Assembly (NCBI RefSeq): GCF_015074785.1
Contig: NZ_CP042464.1
Location: forward strand, 2,725,001 to 2,789,000
Length of the DNA: 64,000 nucleotides
DNA from: Segatella copri
GTDB taxonomy: Bacteria > Bacteroidota > Bacteroidia > Bacteroidales > Bacteroidaceae
Direction of reading: 5' to 3'
A program made the position numbers and the translations under genes. Positions 11,082-20,460 of this stretch are shown one piece after another (within the stretch, counting starts at the first letter, position 1; each line of letters opens with the position of its first letter). Under the pieces are notes generated by a model that was not told the DNA's origin, did not search any database, and worked only from the letters and a program-made list of their open reading frames with translations.

Positions 11082-14000
11082 ATGAAACGAACAAAGGTAT
11101 TTTATAACGTACTCATCCTCTTGGCAGCCCTTCTTCTTACTGCTTGCCAGGACCAAAAAGACATCCCCGAAGTCTCTTCAACCGAGAAGAACCTCGTCCT
11201 GTCTGATCATATCTCCAACCAAAAGGTGATGAGCATCTGCGAAGACAAATACGGACAAATCTGGATAGGTACCTTCCGTGGTCTCAACAAGTATGATGGC
11301 AACCAGTATCACCAATACTACTGCGTGGACGATTCACTGGGATTGCCCGACAACCATATTACCGACATTTATCGTGACTCCCACAACCGACTCTGGGTAG
11401 CCACCGTCTATGGCGTATGCCTATACCAGGCCAATGGCAATTTCAACCGAGTAAGTATCAATGGCTCTAACAAGAACATCGAAAAAATCCTGGAAGACAA
11501 GGAGGGAAGAATCTTCTTCCTCACGATGACAGACCTATATCAATATGACGAAAATACCAACACAGCCATCATCAAGCTCTCCAAGATGGTGGAGAAGAAC
11601 TGCTATAACTACTCTTGCCATATAGACCGAAAAGATGTGATGTGGATTGTTACCTCTTACTCTGTCAAGGGATATCGCACCCAAGACCTCAAACTTATCG
11701 TCCAAAGCCCTGTACAGAGTTATCCCATCGCCTCTTTTCTCCTCGATGGGCATCAGCTCTACATCTCTGGCTACAATGGAATGCAGCTCTTTGATACGGA
11801 TACTAGGAAATGGGGGGTCTTCCTGCAGCATTGCAAGGCTTGCAAATCCCCAACGACATGGTCAACTGCATCCATCCGTATGGCGCAAAAGGCAACCTTC
11901 TGCTTAGCACCACCAAGCACGGATTACTCTATTTCAATGCCCAGGAGGGAACCATCCTGCCACAAAGCGACAAGAATTTCCCATTCGAAGAGCCTGATAT
12001 GCAAGTCAACAAGATGTTAACCGACTCCAAGGGCAACCTTTGGCTCGGGTCTGAAGACGATGGCGTAAAAACCATCTACAGATACAAGGATATGTTTAAC
12101 AGCATGCCTGCCCTTCAACGTGCCATCGGCAAACAGCCCGTACTCTCCGTAGCCGCCGACAGGAATCACCACCTTTGGATTTCTACCAAGAAGAACGGAC
12201 TCTATATGTATGACTTGCAAACCCAGCAACTCAAGGACATACCGATGGTTTCCTACAGCAACGGCAACAAGAAGAATGCCATCATCAACATCTTTGTGGA
12301 TAGCAGCAATCATCTATGGCTAGCCAATGGCGACCATGTGGCAAAGTACCAATACGATGGCAACAATCTCAACAAGGTAGCCTCCTACCCTTGCTTCATG
12401 CCTATGGACATCAGCCAAGATGCAAAGGGAAACATCTGGGTATCCACGGCATCCGTCAACATCTACTGCATTTCAGCACAAAGTGGAGAGATGACCAAAA
12501 AACAACTCTTCCCTACCACTTTCTGCTTCATTCCCAGCATCATGCTCTTACAGAATGGCAGCATGCTCATATCTGCCTTCTACAAACCTATCCTGGAAAT
12601 GAAGGGAGACAACTTCGATGTCCAAGAGTTTAAAGTGAATCCGGATGACTGGAAGAAGTGCATCAAGCGAAATGTGTATATCCCAACCAAGAACTATCAA
12701 GACCGCAAGGGCAACATCTGGTTGGGTACAGTTACCAACGGACTCTTGAAGTATGACGCAAAGAGCCGCAAGCTGACCACCATAGCAGGAATCTCCTGCT
12801 CCGACATTTCAAGCATCGAGGAAGATAGAGATGGAAACATTTGGGTCAGTACGCTGTATGGACTCAACAAGGTAGATGGAAAAACAGAAAAGGTAATCAC
12901 CTACAACGAGGCTGACGGTGTGAAAGGCTTCCAATTCTACGATAGGGCATCGTGCAAGCTGTCAGATGGAACTCTCATCTTCGGCGGTACCCAGGGACTC
13001 ACCATCTTCAATCCACAAAACGTAAACACGAACCAAAAGATAAGTCTGCTTTTCGAAACACTCAAGGTACATAATGAGATTATGCTTCCTAGCAAGAATG
13101 GATGTATCGAGGAGAGTATGGAAGAATCACCCCATATCCACCTAAGCTACAAACAGAACAGCTTCAGCATCGCCTTTTCTGCCATCGACTACAGCGACTA
13201 CAAGCACATCCATTACTTCTACCAAATGGCAGGATTCGACAATACATGGATTGATGCAGGCAATAACAACGAGGCGTACTACTCTAATCTGCCAGCTGGC
13301 AACTATACCTTCAAGGTCAAGATGGTAGGCAACGACTCCGACAATATCATCGCCGAAAAAAGCATACAGGTAAGCATCGCCCCTGAGCCTTGGAACTCTT
13401 GGTGGGCATGGTGCCTATACCTTATTATAATGGGATGCGTCGGCTTCGTGATCTATCGGCAGAAGATGCGCATCAGCATCGAGAAGAACATGGTTCAAAA
13501 GGCTAAGGATGAGAAGGAGCAAGAACTGCGCGTCAACAAGATGAACATGAGTTTCTTCGCTAACATCTCGCATGAGTTCCGGACACCACTCACCATGATT
13601 TCGGGACCAGTGGAACAACTCTGTGAAAGTGAAAGCATCAACAAGCATGACAAGTTGCTATTGAACATCATCAACCGAAGCGTGGATAGAATGCTGAGAC
13701 TCGTCAACCAGTTGCTCGACTTCAACAAGTTGGAGAACGACACGCTCCGCTTGCACGTCAAGCAAACCGACATTATCACCGAGATGAAGCGCATCATGGA
13801 CCTCTTCATCGTGAATACAGAGGAGAAAGGTATCACCTTGAACTGTCACGGACTAGAAGGTTCTTACCTGATGCTTCTGGATTCCGACAAACTGGAAAAG
13901 ATTATCAACAACCTGATGTCCAACGCCATGAAGTTTACCCCTCGTGGCGGTAAGATAGATGTATCTTTCGACACCGGTACCACTAACAAGGGAGAACAGA

Positions 14001-15112
14001 TTATCACCATCACGGTGGCTGATACAGGCAAGGGAATCCCACAGAATGAGGTGGAGAATATCTTCAAGCGATATTATCAGTTGAACAACCAGTCCACAGG
14101 CACCATCAACTGGGGTACTGGCATCGGACTCTACTATGCCCGCAGCCTAGCCGTCCTTCACCATGGCGATTTAAAGGCGGGCAATCGCAAGGACTGCCAG
14201 GGAGCCATCTTCACCGTTACCCTGCCTACCGATGAGAGCCTCTATGCCACCAACGAGAAAGCCCCTTTGGAGCAAGACCAGAAGATGGCTTTTCCACTGC
14301 ACGACAGTCAGAAAGTGGCAGACAAGGTAAGTCAAGATAACAGTACAGACAACCGTCCGAAAATACTCATCGTAGATGACGACACCGAAGTGGTGCATTA
14401 TCTTCGCACCCTCCTGGCATCATCCTATCGCATCATCTATCGTTTCGATGCCGAGAGCGCCCTGAAGGCGACAAGGGAGGAAGAACCTAGCCTCATCCTC
14501 AGCGATGTGGTGATGCCGGGAATGAGCGGCTATGATCTCTGCAAGGAAATCAAGCAAGACATCCAACTCTGCCATATCCCAGTCATCCTGGTAACGGCAA
14601 AGACCACCACCGAAAACCAAGTGGAGGGTCTGAACAGTGGAGCAGATGCCTACGTTACCAAACCATTCACCCCCAAGGTTCTCCTGGCAATGATCTACTC
14701 ACAACTCACCAACCGTGAGAAGACCAAGACCATCCTAACCAACGCCACGGAGACCGACAAGAACGTGGAAGAAGTGCTGTCGCCACAAGACAAACTCTTC
14801 ATGGACGAACTCTATCATATGATGGAGCAGGAACTAGCCAACTCGGAATTGGATGTCAACAAGGTAACGAAACTGATGCACATCTCCCGCACAAAGCTCT
14901 ACTACAAGGTCAAGGGACTCACAGGAGAGAATCCAAGCGTCTTCTTCAAGACCTATAAGCTCAATCGTGCCGCCACCCTCATCGTGGAAGGGAAGTACAA
15001 CATCTCGGAGATTGCCTACATGACGGGATTCAACACTCTCTCCCACTTCTCAACCAGCTTCAAGAAGCAATTTGGATGTACACCGAGCGAATATAGTAAG
15101 AAAACTTATTAA
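11082..15112 (+). pseudogene. hybrid two-component system regulator (HTCS), frameshifted at a G6 tract
   Basis: Sensor-regulator of the SusCD locus: one-piece periplasmic sensor, histidine kinase, receiver and AraC-type activator. Start chosen at 11082 (MKRTKVFYNV, signal peptide with LTAC) because the promoter lies just upstream. Frame 1 runs to a stop at 12020; the rest continues in the -1 frame from about 11810 to 15112. The junction is GGGGGG at 11812-11817; seven or four Gs would restore one frame of about 1340 residues. After the junction: more Reg_prop beta-propeller repeats, Y_Y_Y domain, a TM segment (WWAWCLYLIIMG), HisKA (SHEFRTPL), HATPase (GKGIPQNE, GTGIGLYYA), receiver (ILIVDDD, SDVVMPG) and AraC HTH at the C-terminus. 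It may be inactive, slippage-switched, or a sequencing error in a homopolymer. Confidence 0.88.
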
Positions 15113-15151
15113 ATTTTGATGCGAAACAGGCCTATTATGGGAAAAAATGCT

Positions 15152-15159
15152 TATCTTTG
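15152..15159 (+). promoter_or_regulatory. -7 element of ridA
   Basis: TATCTTTG, 39 bases upstream of the RidA start codon. Confidence 0.75.
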
Positions 15160-15198
15160 CATCTAGAATGGTTTAATAATAGAAAAAGAAAATAAATT

Positions 15199-15573
15199 AT
15201 GAACGCAATTCACACAGACAATGCGCCTGCAGCTATCGGTCCATATAGCCAGGCTATCGAAGTAAATGGTTTTGTTTTTGCATCGGGTCAGATTCCTATC
15301 GACCCTGCAACAGGCAATTTCGTAGAAGGCGGCATCAAGGAGCAGACTCGCCAGAGCCTCACCAATGCCCAGAACATCCTGAAGGCAGCAGGTACCGACC
15401 TTTCTCATGTGGTTAAGACTACAGTTTATCTGAACAGCATGGACGATTTCGCAGCCATGAACGAGGTATATGCCGAGTTCTTCAGCCAGCCATATCCAGC
15501 CCGTTCTGCCGTAGCTGTAGAGAAGTTGCCAAAGGGTGCCCTCGTAGAGGTTGAGGTTTTGGCTGCCAAGTAA
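15199..15573 (+). CDS. ridA: RidA family reactive intermediate/imine deaminase
   Basis: Cytosolic 124-residue enzyme of the YjgF/YER057c/UK114 family that hydrolyses reactive 2-aminoacrylate and related imines released by PLP enzymes such as threonine and serine dehydratases. Family signatures are clear: an AIGPYSQAI start, FASGQIPIDPATG, and the C-terminal block PYPARSAVAVEKLPKGALVEVE with the substrate-binding Arg. The full length is typical. It has its own promoter and stands 87 bases after the regulator. A threonine dehydratase is present in the same window but is not in an operon with it. Confidence 0.95.
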   Translation: MNAIHTDNAPAAIGPYSQAIEVNGFVFASGQIPIDPATGNFVEGGIKEQTRQSLTNAQNILKAAGTDLSHVVKTTVYLNSMDDFAAMNEVYAEFFSQPYPARSAVAVEKLPKGALVEVEVLAAK

Positions 15574-15626
15574 TTCTTCCTTTTTTCTATCAGGGAGTAA
15601 AGTTTCAAGGTGAAAATATTCTTTAG

Positions 15627-16403
15627 ATGGTATCAAGCATTACATTAAAGAATCTGATTATAGGCTATCGTTCGAAGCATCGGCTCCGGGCGATAGCCTC
15701 ACCTGTTCATGCCTCGCTCCAAGCCGGTGAACTGATCTGTCTCATCGGAGCCAACGGAATGGGCAAATCTACCTTACTCAGAACTTTAGCCGGATTTCAG
15801 CCAGCGCTTGATGGCGAAATCCTGATTCAGGACAAATCTCTTTCCGATTTCTCAGCCCAGGAACTCGCCAGAGAAATCAGCATCGTTCTCACATCGAAGA
15901 CAGACCATGCCCAGCTCTCAGCAGAAGAGATTGTTGGCATAGGCCGTTCTCCCTATACCGGTTTCTGGGGCACATTATCTGCTGCCGACAAGCAGATTGT
16001 TGCTTCTGCTCTTCAGGAAACGGGCATTCAGCATCTTGCCCAGAGAAACATCAGCGAACTGAGCGATGGTGAGCGCCAGAAGGTAATGATAGCCAAAGCC
16101 CTAGCACAGCAAACCCGCATCATCATCCTGGACGAGCCAACCGCCTTCCTCGATTTCCCCAGCAAGATAGAAACCCTACAGATGCTCCGTCGCCTGGCGC
16201 ACGAACAGCATAAATCCATATTACTGTCAACCCATGACGTAGAGTTGGCGCTCCAGCTCTCCGACCGTCTCTGGCTGATGGAAGAAAGCCGTTTTTCTAT
16301 TGGTACTCCTAAAGAACTGGCTGCCGATGGTTCCTTATCCAGATTCATCAATCGTGACGGCATCCGATTCAACAAGGATTCCCTCCGCATCGAAATCAAA
16401 TGA
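15627..16403 (+). CDS. ABC transporter ATP-binding protein, FecE/BtuD type (orphan)
   Basis: ATPase of an iron-siderophore, haem or cobalamin importer family, 258 residues. Walker A GANGMGKSTLL, Q-loop after LAGFQP, signature LSDGERQKVMIAKAL (LSDGE instead of LSGGE, common in this family), Walker B IIILDEPTAFLDF and a switch His in LLSTHDVELAL. The cognate FecCD-type permease and binding protein are not adjacent: the gene is preceded by RidA and followed by a 900-base gene-free repeat region. It begins 53 bases after ridA and may be read through from it. It probably partners with a permease elsewhere. Confidence 0.88.
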   Translation: MVSSITLKNLIIGYRSKHRLRAIASPVHASLQAGELICLIGANGMGKSTLLRTLAGFQPALDGEILIQDKSLSDFSAQELAREISIVLTSKTDHAQLSAEEIVGIGRSPYTGFWGTLSAADKQIVASALQETGIQHLAQRNISELSDGERQKVMIAKALAQQTRIIILDEPTAFLDFPSKIETLQMLRRLAHEQHKSILLSTHDVELALQLSDRLWLMEESRFSIGTPKELAADGSLSRFINRDGIRFNKDSLRIEIK

Positions 16404-16456
16404 GTTTTCGTAATTGATTTTTTCTATGGTTGCACGCAAGCACATGAAGAAAAATT

Positions 16457-16698
16457 CTCAAGTGGCTCAGTTTGCTAACTCAAGTAGCTCAATCTGCTAA
16501 CTCAAGTAGTTCAGTCAGCGAGTTCAGACGTCTCAGTTAGTTGATACAGACGTCTCGGTAAGCCTACGGATACGGCTCCGTTAGCCTACGCAGTCATATC
16601 TGTAACCCGATGCAGTCATATTCGTAACCCAGCGCAACCATATTCGTAACCCAGCACAGCCATATTCGTAACCCAGCGCAACCATATTCGTGAATAAG
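16457..16698. repeat. 22-bp tandem array, 11 units with progressive sequence drift
   Basis: Eleven consecutive 22-base units without gaps. The first units read CTCAAGTGGCTCAG..., the middle ones TTCAGACGTCTCAG... and CGGATACGGCTCCG..., the last ones CGCAACCATATTCG.... Neighbouring units are close to each other while the two ends share almost nothing. The period is not a multiple of three and no good reading frame covers it, so it is noncoding. It is followed by about 330 bases (16699-17029) in which I see nothing else convincing. Confidence 0.85.
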
Positions 16699-17029
16699 TT
16701 TTAGATAATTATCTATCATCCATCACGATTTACATACACCACGCGCATTAATACACTAATATACTGATACTTAAATAGCGTGATAGATACTCCGGAAACG
16801 GGAATATCCATTACGCTATACAGAAGAGATAATTACCTCATTATCAAACGTTTAAAGATTTAAAAAGAGGAAACGTGAGGGATGTGAGGGATAAAAAGAG
16901 GAAAAAACTTATAAGGGCGTATACAGAAATGGTTTGCCAGCGTATTATGCTATCTTGGCCCCTCATCATTGATATTAACGTAAAAAACATCAAAAACGAT
17001 AAGAATCTCAGGGAAAAGCATCTCCTTAT

Positions 17030-17161
17030 CCTAGGAAATGTGCATTTTTGCACCTACGGAAACCTAGGAAACGTGTAAAATATAAGATTACAAAACCTAG
17101 GAAACGTGTAAAATCTAGCCCTTTGAAAGCTAGGATACGTGCAACAATAAGAATACCAGGA
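17030..17161 (+). repeat. 33-bp tandem array, 4 units, before an apparent ATPase gene start
   Basis: CCTAGGAAA(T/C)GTG begins at 17030, 17063 and 17096, and as GCTAGGATACGTG at 17129, each exactly 33 bases apart. The last unit carries GATACGTGCAAC where other arrays have TATCTTTGCAAC, so the -7 box looks decayed. The GGAAAcGTGTAAAA core resembles the array at 31951. Confidence 0.85.
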
Positions 17162-17165
17162 AGTT

Positions 17166-17213
17166 ATGAGACGTAAAATCTACAATCAATTATTAACAGA
17201 ACTTTCGCATGTG
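17166..17213 (+). pseudogene. truncated start of a DUF4143-type ATPase gene
   Basis: ATG right after the 33-bp array begins MRRKIYNQLLTELSH, which resembles the N-terminus (K-R-K-I-Y-x-x-L-L) common in Bacteroidota AAA/DUF4143 ATPases. After about 16 residues the frame continues (to 17393) without Walker A or any ATPase feature, and the sequence there runs antisense over a different gene. I read it as the 5' stub of a lost ATPase gene. The identity rests on a short motif and its promoter context. Confidence 0.4.
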
Positions 17214-17323
17214 GTTCAAGTACGGGCTGAAGGCTCAAAAGCTCCTAGCCCAGGGCGCGTGGAGCAAACTTGCGTATATATTGTCAATAGAAGCGCTTTC
17301 AACCGTACAGGTTGCCAGATTTA

Positions 17324-17695
17324 CTATTTCCGTTTTTGCTGTTCTCTTATTATCCTAACCGTCAAATCGGCAAACTTTTTTATTGCTGCCTGAACCTGTC
17401 CTCGTCCGAAAGCCCAGAAGATGAGGGCGGCAGAGGCTGGTGCAGCATGTGTTCCTACATACTGGCGCATTTTAAGAACCGTGCAGTTTTCAATACCAAG
17501 TTCTTTCATGGCAGCGAATACTTGGGCTGCTGGTACTTCAAAATCAGCCTTAGTGCGCTGATCTCTAAGTACCAATGCGGTCTTGTTTACCTTAACTACC
17601 TTGTATTCCTTATTGGCGTTACTGCGATATGTCTTGATAGACTTAATCTTTTGAATAAAGTTATCGAATGTCAACATATTAATATCTTCCGTCAT
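17324..17695 (-). CDS. conserved small protein of unknown function
   Basis: 123 residues, probably cytosolic, with basic ends. I do not recognise a characterised family. The N-terminal half (FDNFIQKIKSIKTYRSNANKEYKVVKVNKTALVLRD) looks like a small alpha/beta fold; the second half has AAQVFAAMKELGIENCTVLKMRQYVGTHAAPASAALI and a short hydrophobic stretch SAALIFWAFG. It has a good minus-strand promoter 77 bases upstream, which supports it as a real gene. Met7 (MLTFDNF) is an alternative start. It stands alone between a repeat region and a divergent ATPase. Confidence 0.7.
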   Translation of the reverse strand: MTEDINMLTFDNFIQKIKSIKTYRSNANKEYKVVKVNKTALVLRDQRTKADFEVPAAQVFAAMKELGIENCTVLKMRQYVGTHAAPASAALIFWAFGRGQVQAAIKKFADLTVRIIREQQKRK

Positions 17696-17771
17696 AACTA
17701 ATGGGGTTTAAATGTTGTGGTGATAAGCAAATCATTCCACCTTTTTGTTATAATTCTCCTCTATTATGGTG

Positions 17772-17802
17772 CAAAAGTAAGTTTTTTCCGTGAAAAAACC
17801 AA
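17772..17802 (-). promoter_or_regulatory. promoter of the 17324-17695 gene
   Basis: CAAAAGTA at 17772-17779 (TACTTTTG on the minus strand) with TTG on the minus strand at 17800-17802, spacing 20 bases. Confidence 0.75.
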
Positions 17803-17898
17803 GAAAAAATGCATTTTTCTAGAGCATGTACAATATATTCTTTTATCAGGTATCTATTTACATCTTTTTAATTGCCAAAAACTTGCATGATTCAAAAA

Positions 17899-17920
17899 TT
17901 AGCCGTATCTTTGCGGCTAA
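17899..17920 (+). promoter_or_regulatory. -7 box enclosed in a 7-bp inverted repeat
   Basis: TTAGCCG (17899-17905), TATCTTTG (17906-17913), CGGCTAA (17914-17920). The whole -7 element is the loop of a perfect 7-bp palindrome, 24 bases before the start codon of the ATPase, suggesting an operator placed on the promoter. Confidence 0.7.
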
Positions 17921-17943
17921 AGATAGGAATAGGAGAAAAGATT

Positions 17944-19524
17944 ATGGCAAACAATGAATGCAGAAAGCTGCCGGTAGGCATACAGTCTTTCAATGTTATC
18001 AGAGAGGAAGGATACCTCTATGTTGACAAAACTGACATGGTTTGGAAATTGGCGAACCAAGGTTTAAAGTATAATTACTTGAGCCGTCCTCGCCGATTCG
18101 GTAAGTCTGTGCTTGTTGATACACTCCAGGCTTACTTCGAAGGAAGGAAAGAGCTCTTCGAAGGACTGAAAATCATGGAGTTGGAGAAGGAATGGAAACA
18201 GTACCCGGTTATTCGATTCGACATGAGCCGAGGGGGAGCGACTGCAAATGAAGTTAAGGCATACCTGGATCGAACTTTTGATGTTTATGAGAAATTATAT
18301 GGCATCCATATCAAACCAACAGATTCACTAGGAAACCGCTTCGACCTCATCATTAAAACCGCCTATGAGCAAACAGGGCTCAAGGTTGCCATTCTTATCG
18401 ATGAGTACGACTCTCCTCTCCAGCACTCGTGGAAAACTCCCGAGCATGAGGGTTGCACAGAAGTATATAGAAGCGTGTTTTCCATCTTGAAAGCTGATGA
18501 TGCGTACCAACGTTTCGTCTTCATTACGGGTATCACCAAGTTTACCCAGATTTCTCTTTTCTCGGTACTCAACAACCTGACCAATATCAGTTTCCTTCCA
18601 GAATATGCTGCCATTTGCGGTATTACAGAAGAAGAAATCGGGGAAAACTTCAAGCCAGAACTGGAAAGAATGGCCGAAGTGAACGAGTGGACCCTGCAGC
18701 AAACTCATGATAATCTGAAGGATTACTACGATGGCTACCATTTCAGTCGCAGAAACATGGTGGACATCTACAATCCTTTCAGTCTTCTCAACGCGCTCGA
18801 CACACAAGACTTAAGCTGTTTCTGGGTTTCATCAGGAGCTACCTCCATGCTACCTAAGTTTGTAGATAACATGGAGTTGCGCTTACGGAATTTCGAAAAT
18901 TGTCCGATTTTACGCAAGACTCTTGAGAGTTCTGACGTAATAAATGGTGGTGCCGAACTCTTTCTCTATCAGACGGGATACCTTACCATCAAGTCGAGCG
19001 ATGAATTTGGCTATTTCTTAGGTTTCCCAAATCAGGAAGTGAAACAAGCTCTTTACGAGGTTGTACTGCCAAGCCTGACCATGAAATCAGAAAGCGATAT
19101 TATCAGTCTGCAAGGCAGTCTGTTCCGCCAATTGGGTACCGGGCAAATCGCAGATGCCATGAAAACGTTGAAAGCATTGGTTGCCGATGTGCCTTACAGC
19201 AACAAGAAACTTGCCTCGATGGATATGGAAGAGCGCTACCGTCTCATCATCAGTACTATTCTGAATGCCATCGGTCTGAAAGTGGAGGTAGAGCATATGC
19301 TTGCAACAGGAAGAATCGACCTCATCGCCCAAACTTCACGCTACATCTACGTGATAGAACTGAAACTGAAAAACAATGGTGGAAAGAAGGCTGCCATCCA
19401 GCAGATACTGAATAAAAAATACCTGGAGCCTTTCATGGTTAACAAGCGAAAGGTGATAGGCCTCGGCATCGAACTGGACGAGGAAGGCAAAGGGCTATTG
19501 GATTGGGGAATTACTGAAGAATAA
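17944..19524 (+). CDS. AAA-ATPase-like protein with C-terminal PD-(D/E)XK nuclease-like domain
   Basis: 526 residues; start at 17944 because an upstream in-frame start overlaps the promoter. N-terminal AAA-ATPase_like domain (PF09820 type): LPVGIQSFNVIREEGYLYVDKT, then the P-loop variant RPRRFGKSVLVDTL and Walker B-like ILIDEYDSPL. The C-terminal part is of the PDDEXK_9 type: GRIDLIAQTSRYIYVIELKLK has the D...ExK nuclease signature, followed by QILNKKY. Proteins of this family occur in many copies in Prevotella and Bacteroides genomes; their role is unknown, and phage defence or mobile-element ancestry has been suggested by context only. Own promoter and terminator: a single-gene unit. Confidence 0.85.
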   Translation: MANNECRKLPVGIQSFNVIREEGYLYVDKTDMVWKLANQGLKYNYLSRPRRFGKSVLVDTLQAYFEGRKELFEGLKIMELEKEWKQYPVIRFDMSRGGATANEVKAYLDRTFDVYEKLYGIHIKPTDSLGNRFDLIIKTAYEQTGLKVAILIDEYDSPLQHSWKTPEHEGCTEVYRSVFSILKADDAYQRFVFITGITKFTQISLFSVLNNLTNISFLPEYAAICGITEEEIGENFKPELERMAEVNEWTLQQTHDNLKDYYDGYHFSRRNMVDIYNPFSLLNALDTQDLSCFWVSSGATSMLPKFVDNMELRLRNFENCPILRKTLESSDVINGGAELFLYQTGYLTIKSSDEFGYFLGFPNQEVKQALYEVVLPSLTMKSESDIISLQGSLFRQLGTGQIADAMKTLKALVADVPYSNKKLASMDMEERYRLIISTILNAIGLKVEVEHMLATGRIDLIAQTSRYIYVIELKLKNNGGKKAAIQQILNKKYLEPFMVNKRKVIGLGIELDEEGKGLLDWGITEE

Positions 19525-19542
19525 AAACATAGAAGAAGAGGG

Positions 19543-19566
19543 CGTGCAAAAACTATATTTTGCACG
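19543..19566. terminator. rho-independent terminator
   Basis: CGTGCAAAA (19543-19551) and TTTTGCACG (19558-19566), 9-bp stem, followed by a T-rich run. It separates the ATPase from the convergent LytTR gene. Confidence 0.85.
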
Positions 19567-19587
19567 TTCTTTTCTTTTTTCCGATTC

Positions 19588-20427
19588 CTACAATATCTCC
19601 AACTGATCCTTTACCGCCTTATAGCAGCGGCGGGAAACCGTGATTTCTTCCTGGTCGAAGGGAGGAGAAAAGATGCAGCGGAGCGTATAATTCTCGATGC
19701 AGAGAAGATAATCGAGATTGATGATGCAATCCTGACGCACCTGAGCCAGAGAAGGCGACATGGAAAGGATGGTCTTTGCCGTGACCTGCCTCTTCAATTT
19801 ATAAACCTGCCCATTCGACAACTTCAACTGCCAAAGATGAGTAACCTCATCAAAAGTGCAACTGAACACATCATCGGGCTTCAACATCAATAAACCCGAA
19901 ATGGTCTGAATGGCAAGACGCTTGGCTGCTGTTCCCAGCATCCCATTCATTCCCGAAAAATCCTGAGCCTTCTGAGAAGCCAAGACTGATTCAGAAGAAC
20001 AGGAAGAGGACTCTGGAACGGAAGAAGCATCTTCATCCACATCATCTCCATCTTTCATTTTCTGCCGGATTCGGTCTACCACCAGTTCAAACTCATCCTG
20101 CTGATAAGGTTTCAACAGGAAATCGAAGGCAGAGGCTCTGAGCGCATCAATCATATACTTATCGAAGGCGCTGTAAAATACTACGATAAGTTCCATCGGA
20201 ATTTCATCTCTCAGAGATTGCAACACCTCAAAACCCGTCTGTCCAGGCATTTCAACATCGATGAACAGCACATCGGGCTGTATGCTCATCACCAGATTCT
20301 TTGCCGATACCGCCGAAGAGGATGTGGCAATCACCTCAAAATCTTCCAGAGTTGCCAAATCATCCTGCAACCTGTGGATGCTCTGTGGTTCATCGTCCAC
20401 AATCACAACCTTAATTCTATCTTGCAT
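19588..20427 (-). CDS. LytTR-family response regulator
   Basis: 279-residue cytosolic transcription regulator: N-terminal receiver (VVIVDDEPQ, phosphoacceptor Asp in LFIDVEMPGQTG, the conserved Lys in LLKPYQ), a Ser/Asp-rich linker of about 40 residues (DDVDEDASSVPESSSC), and a C-terminal LytTR DNA-binding domain ending KDQLEIL. It lies 33 bases downstream of the kinase gene in the same operon, forming a LytS/LytR-like pair. The target genes are not evident; no autolysin or transporter is adjacent. Confidence 0.92.
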   Translation of the reverse strand: MQDRIKVVIVDDEPQSIHRLQDDLATLEDFEVIATSSSAVSAKNLVMSIQPDVLFIDVEMPGQTGFEVLQSLRDEIPMELIVVFYSAFDKYMIDALRASAFDFLLKPYQQDEFELVVDRIRQKMKDGDDVDEDASSVPESSSCSSESVLASQKAQDFSGMNGMLGTAAKRLAIQTISGLLMLKPDDVFSCTFDEVTHLWQLKLSNGQVYKLKRQVTAKTILSMSPSLAQVRQDCIINLDYLLCIENYTLRCIFSPPFDQEEITVSRRCYKAVKDQLEIL

Positions 20428-20460
20428 GTTATTTCGTTTTAAATTCTTATGAAAAGTTTC

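Noticed and set aside
16844..17078. Two overlapping 65-70 codon frames on opposite strands
   Set aside because: No promoter, low-complexity composition and mutual overlap; treated as noncoding.
16457..17161. CRISPR array
   Set aside because: The 22-bp and 33-bp units are contiguous with no unique spacers, and no cas genes are present.
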